This document shows positions 18,383-23,976 of a stretch of 23,976 nucleotides of DNA, piece after piece. Position numbers and translations under genes: made by a program. Within the stretch, counting starts at the first letter, position 1; each line of letters begins with the position of its first letter. The stretch is from Candidatus Woesearchaeota archaeon. Lineage in GTDB: Archaea; Nanobdellota; Nanobdellia; Woesearchaeales; UBA525. The stretch lies in contig DAHXMN010000005.1 in the NCBI GenBank assembly GCA_027371725.1, positions 1-23,976 of the forward strand. Reading direction: 5' to 3'. The notes beneath the pieces were generated by a model. That model searched no databases, had not been told where the DNA came from, and was given only the letters and a program-made list of their open reading frames with translations.

Positions 18383-20230
18383 TCAGTAGTTCACGAGGAC
18401 TTCCACGTCCTTGCCGAAGACCGTCTTGAGGTCCTCGAAGATCGGCTCCTTGATGAACGCCTTGTGCGGGATCTTCAGGTTGGCGAGCGCCTGCTCCAGC
18501 GCTTCCAGCGACGAGCCAGTGATCCTGCCGAGGCCGCCGTTCGGCTTCAATTCAGCGCGGGTAATCTCTTTCTGCTCCGCGTCCACGTCGTGGATGATGA
18601 ACGCCTCCTTCTCGAGGAGGATCACCTCGCCGTACTTGTCGCCGTGCTTCACGCGGATCTTGGCCTTCTCGAGCTCGCGGCCGCGCTTCCGCTGGATGTG
18701 CTCCACCATGAAGCGGAGCAGCTCGCGCGCCTCCTTCTTGACGCGGTGCGCCTCGGCCATGGCGAGCTTGCCCTTGTCGTAGTCGCGCTTCGCCTTCTCT
18801 ACCTCCTTCAGGACGCGGAGGTACTTCTCGGGGATGATGCCGGCGTGCACGACCTCGGTCTCGAAGAGCCGGATCATCGCCTCGTCAGACACCTTCTCGA
18901 TGCCCTCGAGCTTGAGGATGTCCCGCACCACGGTCACGGTTGACTCCCAGACCTGGACGACGTCCTCCTTCTCCTTGACCTCCTCGATCTGCTCGAAGAG
19001 CTTCGCGAGGCGTTTCAGATACTTGTCGACGGAGCCGATCAGGTCGTCGAGCTCCACTCCCGTAACGTCCTTCTTGGTGAGGTGCTCCATGTCCTTCCGC
19101 ACCTTGAGTATCTTCTCCAGGATCCTGACATACTCCTCCTCGAGGAGCTTTTCCTTCTTGACGAAGACGTCGCGCATCACTTCCGGCGTCTCTTTCGGCG
19201 TCGGCGGGGGCAGGCCGTAGAGCATGATGGCCGCCTGGCTCGGCGTGAACGTCGCCCAGAACGTGTCCTCCATCGCGATCTCGTTCAGCTTGAACCTCAT
19301 CCGCTGGAGCATCTGGTCGCCCGTCGACTTGTAGATGTCGATCGCTTCCGAGGACGGCTTCACCTTCCCCATCTTGAGGAGCTGCTTCCACGGCATGAAG
19401 ATGCCGCGGTCGTAGAACGGGATGCCGTCCCGCAGGAAGGTGAAGATGATCGGATTCGCTTCCTTGATGTTGTCCCAGAAGTCGGTGAGGATGTAGACCT
19501 GGATGTTCAGCTTGTTCTTGATCCCGGTCATGTTCCCCGCGTCGATGCCCATGCCGATGATGATCGCGCGCAGCTTGTCCTTGAGCTCGGCGCGCGTCAT
19601 CTTCTTCACGTCGGTGTCATCTATTACTATGAAGACATCGATGTCGCTCTCCGGGGTCGCCCTCCCTTGGACGAGGCTCCCCGCGAGCACGTAAGAGACG
19701 ATGTACTTCTCGAACTTCTTCAGGACCATCGTCTTGTGGATCTCCGCTATCTTGACCGCGGCGAGCATGCCGCCGTCGTAGACGGGAGCGCTCATGGCGA
19801 TCATCTGCAGCAAGTCGTGCTTGCCGTCGTAGCACGCCCGCCACAATTCGCTGAGGAGGAGGACTTCCGGCTTGAGGTTCTTGTCCACGTCCTGCGCCTG
19901 CGCGTCGACCAATCCTTGCAGCTTCTGCTGGAGGTCGGCCTTCGCCATCTTCGTGCTGTCCGAGTCGTCCATCAGGACGAGGACGTTGATGTCGTCCTTG
20001 TGCTCGGCCTCTTTCGCCGGCGGGAGGAGCGCGATGCCCATGGTGTAGTCCTCGAACTTGGCCCGCACCTTCTTCTCGAACTTCTCCAGGAGCGATTTGA
20101 TCGCCTCGAGCCGCTTCCGCGCCTCGTCCGGCAGCTGCTGCTCGGCAGTGAGCTGCGCCTCGACGCCAGTCAGCTGGTCATCGGCCGTTTGCGCCGCTTG
20201 AGAACCCTTCTTCGCCTCTTTCTTCGCCAA
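18383..20230 (-). CDS. Tandem nucleotidyltransferase-fold protein, 615 aa
   Basis: The chain has two related halves near the N terminus. The second (about 165-290) keeps the nucleotidyltransferase signature A-G-S185 ... D196-I-D198 in LAGSLVQGRATPESDIDVFI. The first (about 45-165) aligns by eye (SELWRACYDGKHDLL with TDFWDNIKEANPIIF; PVYDGG with PFYDRG) but lacks the GS motif and is probably inactive. A long helical, charged region (about 300-540) may be HEPN-like or a coiled coil, followed by a C-terminal domain. I recall such proteins as common in DPANN archaea, with unknown substrate. The start is TTG (20228-20230), supported by AAGGTGAT six bases upstream and a TATA box at 20297-20306. Confidence 0.85.
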   Translation of the reverse strand: MAKKEAKKGSQAAQTADDQLTGVEAQLTAEQQLPDEARKRLEAIKSLLEKFEKKVRAKFEDYTMGIALLPPAKEAEHKDDINVLVLMDDSDSTKMAKADLQQKLQGLVDAQAQDVDKNLKPEVLLLSELWRACYDGKHDLLQMIAMSAPVYDGGMLAAVKIAEIHKTMVLKKFEKYIVSYVLAGSLVQGRATPESDIDVFIVIDDTDVKKMTRAELKDKLRAIIIGMGIDAGNMTGIKNKLNIQVYILTDFWDNIKEANPIIFTFLRDGIPFYDRGIFMPWKQLLKMGKVKPSSEAIDIYKSTGDQMLQRMRFKLNEIAMEDTFWATFTPSQAAIMLYGLPPPTPKETPEVMRDVFVKKEKLLEEEYVRILEKILKVRKDMEHLTKKDVTGVELDDLIGSVDKYLKRLAKLFEQIEEVKEKEDVVQVWESTVTVVRDILKLEGIEKVSDEAMIRLFETEVVHAGIIPEKYLRVLKEVEKAKRDYDKGKLAMAEAHRVKKEARELLRFMVEHIQRKRGRELEKAKIRVKHGDKYGEVILLEKEAFIIHDVDAEQKEITRAELKPNGGLGRITGSSLEALEQALANLKIPHKAFIKEPIFEDLKTVFGKDVEVLVNY

Positions 20231-20296
20231 TGAGCATCACCTTGCCCCGTCGTCGACGGCTGTCGCGAAGGGATATCCTCGCCAGAGCCCGACGCG

Positions 20297-20306
20297 ATTT
20301 ATAAAT
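20297..20306 (-). promoter_or_regulatory. TATA box of the nucleotidyltransferase-fold gene
   Basis: ATTTATAAAT, a perfect palindromic box, lies about 67 bp before the TTG start, leaving a leader of about 40 nt that ends in AAGGTGAT. Confidence 0.6.
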
Positions 20307-20339
20307 ATTATGACGAGAAGAACGGAAGAATTACGCAGG

Positions 20340-20400
20340 GAAAGAGTGTGAGAAAGAGAGAAGAGAGAACGAAGAGAAAGAAGAGAAAGAAGTTGAGCAT
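20340..20400 (-). terminator. Pyrimidine tract after the 221-aa gene
   Basis: Immediately downstream of the TAG at 20401 the minus strand is about 55 nt of almost pure T and C (repeats of TTCTTTCTC). This strand asymmetry fits an archaeal U-rich terminator. Confidence 0.55.
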
Positions 20401-21066
20401 CTACTTCTTGTAGATGCCGAGCTGCTCGAGAGTGGACTTGTCAATCGCCTTCTCCTTGCGATAGACATCGAGCAAGGAGAGCAGATGGGCGGGCTTGACC
20501 TCGTCCTTGTTGACGCTGCCCTTGAGTTCGCCCTTGTCAAGACCGACATAGCTCAAGACCTTGTCCCGTTCGAGGTCATTCGCGAGGGTCAGGTTTGTCC
20601 GCTTGATGACGCCCTGGGTCTGGCCGATCTGCTTGTCGAAGGCCTTCTTCAGGGCTTCGGGAGTGAAGTTCGCCTTCATCTGGCCGGCCGCTTCGTAGAT
20701 GTCCTGCGAGCTGATGCCGAAATAACCGCCGCTCTGCAGGCGCGCAAGCTCGTCAGGGGCGAGTTTCTTTGAGGAGAATCTTCCGCCTTCCCCGAGAGCG
20801 CTGTTGATGCGGTTCTCGAGGATGCCGTTCAGGTACTTGTTGGCGGCCTCAGCGACAGTCTTCGCGCCATCGCCTTCTTTGCCGTCCGTGGTCTTGTCGA
20901 AGCGACCGAATTTGAGGCGGCCGTTATCGTCATAGCCGAGCGCTTCGAGACCGGTGACCGCAGCCATGTTGATGTGGTGCGTGTGTGTCGCGAGCGCCGT
21001 GTCGGTCCCGTTCAGCGCCTTGAGCATCTTCTCGATCTTCTCATCAATCTTCTCCTTGTCTGCCAT
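20401..21066 (-). CDS. Unknown protein, 221 aa, paralogue of the next gene
   Basis: This soluble, helical, Lys/Asp-rich protein has THTHHINMAAVTG near residue 27 and a C-terminal module ending LLSLLDVYRKEKAIDKSTLE. The adjacent gene has a matching C-terminal module (ISALLGVYRKEKAIGKNVLQ), a histidine cluster (EHHHRKAHLAG) at a similar place, and a similar AxKYx segment. The two are therefore diverged tandem duplicates. No catalytic motif, cysteine or membrane helix is present. I do not recognise the family. GAGGTG lies seven bases before the ATG, and two TATA boxes (21138-21147 and 21159-21168) lie upstream. A long pyrimidine tract follows the stop. Confidence 0.82.
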   Translation of the reverse strand: MADKEKIDEKIEKMLKALNGTDTALATHTHHINMAAVTGLEALGYDDNGRLKFGRFDKTTDGKEGDGAKTVAEAANKYLNGILENRINSALGEGGRFSSKKLAPDELARLQSGGYFGISSQDIYEAAGQMKANFTPEALKKAFDKQIGQTQGVIKRTNLTLANDLERDKVLSYVGLDKGELKGSVNKDEVKPAHLLSLLDVYRKEKAIDKSTLEQLGIYKK

Positions 21067-21137
21067 CGTAGCACCTCACATCGAACCTTGCACCAGGATT
21101 CGTTTAGTACTAATTAGTAGTATCAATTGTGAACCTT

Positions 21138-21168
21138 ATTTATATACTTTGCGGTCTTATTTATAAAC
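21138..21168 (-). promoter_or_regulatory. Two TATA boxes upstream of the 221-aa gene
   Basis: GTATATAAAT (21138-21147) and GTTTATAAAT (21159-21168) lie on the minus strand, one helical turn times two apart. They would give leaders of about 45 and 67 nt and may be alternative start sites. Confidence 0.5.
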
Positions 21169-21191
21169 AAGGGGTGGATGGCAGAACGGGC

Positions 21192-21881
21192 CTACGCCGC
21201 CTTCTTCTCGACGTAATCAGTCCTATACGTCTTGTCCTTGAGCGCATAATCATGGACCACCCGTTGAAGGACGTTCTTGCCGATCGCCTTCTCCTTGCGA
21301 TAGACGCCGAGGAGCGCGGAGATCTCGTTGACGCCGATCTTCTCCCCGTCGACGATCCTGTCGAGGCCGGTGTGCTTGAGGATGTCAGCGATGTGCTCCT
21401 TCTTGAGATGCGAACCGGGGATCGGCGCAAGCGTGGCCTGGAGCTGGTTCATGAACTTGCTCTGGTATTCCCTGGAGAACGTGTCGTAGGAGAAATTATC
21501 TTTCTCATTCCTGATCGCATCCAGCATCTGCGCTTTCGTCGTCCCGGCATACGCGTGGATCAACTGCTCGTTCCAGACCGCGTCGCCCTTCGCATCCTTG
21601 CCGATCTTGAAGTACTTCTTCGCGGCGTCGAAATACGTGTCGCTCATCGCATTGGAGAACTTCTCCTGATAATCGGCCTGCTTGAGCAAGGCATAGTCGA
21701 TCATCCCGTTCTTGTCCTTGATCGTCTCCTCGCCGGCGAGATGGGCTTTCCGGTGATGGTGCTCAGTTGTCTTGAGCGCGCCCTCGACCTTCTTCGAGAG
21801 GTCGTAGAACTTCTGGATATGTTCAGGGAGCTTCGGCTTCGGAGGCTCGGCGGTCTTCTTGAACGGGACGGCATCACCCAT
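21192..21881 (-). CDS. Unknown protein, 229 aa, paralogue of the preceding gene
   Basis: The start is set at ATG 21879-21881 (MGDAVPFKKTAEPPKPKLPE) because a TATA box (21904-21912) lies 23 bp upstream and within the longer open frame. The N terminus is Lys/Pro-rich. A helical body holds TTEHHHRKAHLAGEE (about 39-53). The C terminus holds the module shared with the 221-aa neighbour (KKEHIADILKHTGLDRIVDG, then VNEISALLGVYRKEKAIGK). No membrane helix, cysteine cluster or known motif is seen. The shared module spans about 70 residues, which suggests tandem duplication followed by divergence of the N-terminal parts. Function unknown. Confidence 0.82.
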   Translation of the reverse strand: MGDAVPFKKTAEPPKPKLPEHIQKFYDLSKKVEGALKTTEHHHRKAHLAGEETIKDKNGMIDYALLKQADYQEKFSNAMSDTYFDAAKKYFKIGKDAKGDAVWNEQLIHAYAGTTKAQMLDAIRNEKDNFSYDTFSREYQSKFMNQLQATLAPIPGSHLKKEHIADILKHTGLDRIVDGEKIGVNEISALLGVYRKEKAIGKNVLQRVVHDYALKDKTYRTDYVEKKAA

Positions 21882-21903
21882 AAATCCTTTCAGAACTAGA
21901 GCG

Positions 21904-21912
21904 CATATAAAT
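21904..21912 (-). promoter_or_regulatory. TATA box of the 229-aa gene
   Basis: ATTTATATG on the minus strand lies 23 bp before the ATG at 21881 and decides that start for a leaderless mRNA. Confidence 0.65.
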
Positions 21913-21969
21913 GTTTCTCTCGATATTCCTGAGCGGAGCACAGACCGAACAGGAAGGAAGGTAATAAGA

Positions 21970-21978
21970 TTTTTAAAT
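21970..21978 (+). promoter_or_regulatory. TATA box of the 409-aa surface protein gene
   Basis: TTTTTAAAT lies 31 bp before the GTG at 22009, leaving at most a few bases of leader. It is divergent from the 229-aa gene promoter. Confidence 0.6.
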
Positions 21979-22008
21979 GCCTGAAGGCCGGAAAGGCAGG
22001 GTGCTGAG

Positions 22009-23238
22009 GTGAGCGACCAGTCTCTTGCGGAGTATGTGGGCGGATTGCTGCGGCAGGGCTATACTGAGGAGCAGGTCCGCGCCTCGCTCAGGCAGCACGG
22101 CTACCCGCAGTCGCTCGTCGACGCGACGTTCCGCGCGCTCGGCCAGACCGGAAACGGGCCTGCGCCCTCTGCCAGGCAGCCGCCGAGCGCAGCGAACCAG
22201 ATCGCCGCGTATCTCCGCACATATCTCAATCAGGGCTACCGGGTGGAGCAGCTCCGCCCCTATCTCCTGAGCCAGGGCTACGCGGCCGCGGACGTGGACG
22301 CCGCTATCGGCGCCGCCACCGGGCAGCCAGTCATACGCCACGAGGTCCACATGCCCGGCGCCACGGTGGCGAAGCTCGCGCTGCTCCTCCTCATCGCGGC
22401 CGGCCTCGTCTTCGGCATCCTTTACTTCCGGGGCGCGTTCGCCGGAAACGAGAGTCCGGCGCCGGTCCCTTCCGGCGGCTCCACGCCCGCCCGGCTGCTC
22501 GACGTCCGGATCTCGCTCGACCGGACGACGGTCGCGCCGGGCGGCACGGTGAACGCCCAGATAGAGGCGACGAACATGGGGGCCGGCAACGGACGGTACG
22601 ACGTCGCGTTCTCCTACCAGCTCGTCGATGACGCGGGCACGCCGGTCGTCGCCGCGACGACGACCAGGGCGATCACGACCAGCATCAGCTTCAGCCAGCC
22701 GGTCACCGTGCCCGCAGACGCGCCGGAGGGCCGCTACGCAGTCGAGGTGAGCGCGGACTACGGGGGAAGCTCTCCAGCGGTCGCGTCGCAGCAGCTCACC
22801 GTGCAGCAGGCGGCGCAGCCGTCGCAGAGCGCCAATCAGAGCGCCGATGAGACGCCGCAGCGGCCGATGACCCCGCCGATCATCATCGTGACCGACCAGT
22901 CCGATCCGACGGACGAGGCGACCGCCGCTGCGAAGGCGGGCGATTCCGCGAAGGCGGAAGGGATCTGCGCCGGCATCAAGAACCAGGCGAAGCACGACCA
23001 GTGCCTCACCCTCATCTCGATGACGGACGGGCAGGCGAGCCACTGCGCAGCCATCATCGGCGATGACGAGCGGGATTCGTGCTACTTCTCGATCATCATG
23101 AACGGCCATTACGAGTATTGCTCCAAGCTGGTGAGCCCGGACAAGCGGCAGCTCTGCGCGAACATGGAGCACATCGGCAGCCTCGGGAACGCGACGCAGC
23201 CGGCGACGCAGCCGTCCATCGGCAGCTTCGCGTCGTGA
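22009..23238 (+). CDS. Membrane-anchored surface protein with paired UBA-like domains and a C-x11-C repeat domain
   Basis: Domains of this 409-aa protein in order: two related three-helix UBA-like units, LAEYVGGLLRQGYTEEQVRA (6-25, continuing to 45) and IAAYLRTYLNQGYRVEQLRP (65-84, continuing to 104); one membrane helix, VAKLALLLLIAAGLVFGILY (120-139); an Ig/CARDB-like beta domain (about 163-266) with a canonical TVAPGGTVNAQIEATNMG start; a Ser/Gln/Pro linker; and a C-terminal domain with C320/C332, C346/C358 and C371/C383. That makes three C-x11-C units spaced about 26 residues apart. The topology suggests UBA-like domains inside and the beta and Cys domains outside. The start is GTG with a TATA box 31 bp upstream. 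Ligands are unknown. Confidence 0.85.
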   Translation: MSDQSLAEYVGGLLRQGYTEEQVRASLRQHGYPQSLVDATFRALGQTGNGPAPSARQPPSAANQIAAYLRTYLNQGYRVEQLRPYLLSQGYAAADVDAAIGAATGQPVIRHEVHMPGATVAKLALLLLIAAGLVFGILYFRGAFAGNESPAPVPSGGSTPARLLDVRISLDRTTVAPGGTVNAQIEATNMGAGNGRYDVAFSYQLVDDAGTPVVAATTTRAITTSISFSQPVTVPADAPEGRYAVEVSADYGGSSPAVASQQLTVQQAAQPSQSANQSADETPQRPMTPPIIIVTDQSDPTDEATAAAKAGDSAKAEGICAGIKNQAKHDQCLTLISMTDGQASHCAAIIGDDERDSCYFSIIMNGHYEYCSKLVSPDKRQLCANMEHIGSLGNATQPATQPSIGSFAS

Positions 23239-23268
23239 ACCGATTCTAAGAAAACCCTGAATGAACCT

Positions 23269-23288
23269 CCCCGGCCTAAAGGCAGGGG
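23269..23288. other. Hairpin resembling an IS200/IS605-family end
   Basis: CCCC (23269-23272), a G-A mismatch, and GCCT (23274-23277) pair back with AGGC (23280-23283) and GGGG (23285-23288) around a tight loop. Together with the flanking AATGAACCT and CATCC this recalls the subterminal hairpins of IS200/IS605 elements and of their guide-RNA ends. No transposase or TnpB is present, so at most it is a remnant. Confidence 0.3.
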
Positions 23289-23379
23289 CATCCTCTCGTG
23301 AAGACCGAGGAAGGCCGCGGAGACCCTTGTTCTCAGCCGCTCGTCGAGCTCCGGACCCTCCGTTTCTTCGAACCGGCGT

Positions 23380-23460
23380 CTCCCCCCCCGGTCAGAGGTC
23401 TAGACGGGCGCTCACGATAATGATGCTCCGCATCATGTTCGCGCCAGGATCTTGCTCCGA
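23380..23460. repeat. Family 2 structured element, copy 3
   Basis: The central hairpin pairs GGCGC (23407-23411) with GCGCC (23441-23445), has the internal loop TCACGATA opposite GTTC, and an inner stem ATGATG (23420-23425) with CATCAT (23431-23436). Upstream is CCCCCCCCGGTCAGAGG and downstream CTTGCTCCGAAGC, diverged versions of the conserved blocks. I could not find a clean closing stem, so the copy may be truncated. It lies after the 409-aa gene. Confidence 0.6.
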
Positions 23461-23512
23461 AGCGGGCACCGACGAACGACCGGAGCGGTGCAGGAACGAA
23501 GCGACCGCATCC

Positions 23513-23542
23513 CTCATCAGGCCAAAGCTCATCAGGCCAAAG
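23513..23542. repeat. Exact 15-bp tandem duplication
   Basis: CTCATCAGGCCAAAG occurs twice head to tail (23513-23527 and 23528-23542) between family 2 copies 3 and 4, in gene-free sequence. It looks like a recent small duplication. Confidence 0.85.
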
Positions 23543-23562
23543 CCGCGAGGCATCCACGAGAT

Positions 23563-23572
23563 AAAAAAAAAA
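23563..23572 (-). terminator. T10 tract, probable terminator
   Basis: Ten consecutive A on the plus strand are ten T on the minus strand, following family 2 copy 4 in the direction of the partial gene that ends at 23784. A U10 tract is a strong archaeal terminator and places copy 4 within that gene's 3' UTR. Confidence 0.6.
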
Positions 23573-23594
23573 CGGAAAGGGGAGAACCGCATCT

Positions 23595-23729
23595 GCGTCA
23601 TTGCCGCGACGGAGAGATCGTTCCCCCATCCGGTCCGAGACATCGTCCGCGACGCGCGTAGCGGTTTGACGTCGCTGCGCTCCGTCAAGCGCGTCGCGGG
23701 GCCTTGTTCCAAGGCGGCGGCGATGACGC
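23595..23729. repeat. Family 2 structured element, copy 4 (135 nt)
   Basis: GCGTCATTGCCGC (23595-23607) pairs with GCGGCGATGACGC (23717-23729) over 13 positions with one G-U pair. Inside, CCGCGACGCG (23647-23656) pairs with CGCGTCGCGG (23690-23699), and TTGACG (23666-23671) with CGTCAA (23683-23688). The blocks CCCATCCGGTCCGAG (23625-23639) and GGGCCTTGTTCCAAGGC (23698-23715) match copy 1 almost exactly. It sits between the T10 tract and the stop of the partial gene. Confidence 0.7.
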
Positions 23730-23783
23730 CTTCAACGAAAACAGCAGAAGCAAAGGCAGGTCGAAGACAGAAGAATATCCTTC

Positions 23784-23976
23784 TCATGACGGCTCGAAAC
23801 GCGGGTCGGCCTTGTCGGGGAAGGAGCGGGTGAACATCACCTGGTCGCTCATGAAATCGAGGTCGTCGAGGCAGCGCGGCGGCGGCGCGACGAAGACGGG
23901 CACGACGAGGACGTTGTCCGCGTAGAGCTGGTCACGTTGCACCGGCCAGTAGTGCGTGCTGTTGGAGAGGTCGAGG
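23784..23976 (-). CDS. C-terminal part of an unrecognised protein (5' end outside the window)
   Basis: The minus strand is open from the right edge to a TGA at 23784-23786, giving 63 residues: a hydrophobic strand-like run (NVLVVPVFVAPPP) followed by RCLDDLDFMSDQVMFTRSFP and a charged end. GC-rich third positions and the intact frame support coding. I do not recognise the family. Its likely 3' UTR contains family 2 copy 4 and ends at the T10 tract. Confidence 0.7.
   Translation of the reverse strand, partial: LDLSNSTHYWPVQRDQLYADNVLVVPVFVAPPPRCLDDLDFMSDQVMFTRSFPDKADPRFEPS

Noticed and set aside
23513..23542. Tandem 15-bp repeat as a CRISPR fragment
   Set aside because: There are only two direct copies with no spacer between them and no cas genes.

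Overview
The window is a GC-rich stretch of an archaeal chromosome. The archaeal evidence is a TFE-alpha homologue, an archaeal ZPR1 protein, a short archaeal-type triosephosphate isomerase, and TTTATATA-type TATA boxes 20-35 bp before most start codons, many of which look leaderless. Several proteins resemble families I associate with DPANN archaea, especially Woesearchaeota and Pacearchaeota: class III signal-like membrane proteins, a double nucleotidyltransferase-fold protein, a surface protein with paired UBA-like domains, a tiny acidic protein, and a bacterial-type ThrRS and Lgt. The lineage is an inference.

Layout. 1-2144: an unknown partial gene, an unknown 412-aa gene and a small acidic protein. 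2145-5151: thrS, a structured gap, and a winged-helix protein with a histone-H1-like tail. 5269-6819: three very small genes around an ICC/SbcD-like phosphoesterase. 7419-11235: a PIN-PhoH ATPase with a small partner, a ZPR1 zinc-finger protein and TFE. 11514-13337: a Kazal-like secreted protein diverging from a three-gene membrane/surface operon. 13515-17541: tpiA, an AT-rich tandem-repeat tract, lgt, thioredoxin, hisS and tRNA-His(GTG). 17679-21881: an unknown protein, the nucleotidyltransferase-fold protein and two tandem paralogues of unknown function. 22009-23976: an anchored surface protein, a repeat-rich gap and a partial gene.

The most unusual content is between the genes. Many longer gaps hold a GC-rich element of about 110-420 nt built from nested inverted repeats. 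I see at least two recurring families. Family 1 (5695-5860, 6912-7331, 18233-18374) is closed by a conserved CTGTAGAA/TTCTACAG stem and lies 16-26 bp upstream of a minus-strand TATA box. Family 2 (10496-10605, 15281-15408, about 23380-23460, 23595-23729) shares sequence blocks around a central hairpin. In two copies, and in the gap upstream of thrS, that hairpin carries the same asymmetric internal loop (TCRCGATW opposite GYTC) between stems that differ in sequence but keep pairing. A third, dendritic structure (17209-17442) sits between tRNA-His and hisS. Changed-but-paired stems and G-U wobbles suggest structured RNA, either non-coding RNAs or 3'-UTR/terminator elements. They could also be a dispersed palindromic repeat. 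I recognise none of them as a named family.

Functionally the genes cover translation (ThrRS, HisRS, tRNA-His), transcription and chromatin (TFE, H1-like protein), nucleic-acid metabolism (ICC phosphoesterase, PIN-PhoH), redox and central metabolism (thioredoxin, TIM) and the cell surface (Lgt, pilin-like operon, Kazal-like and C-x11-C proteins). No CRISPR array, complete mobile element or rRNA is visible.
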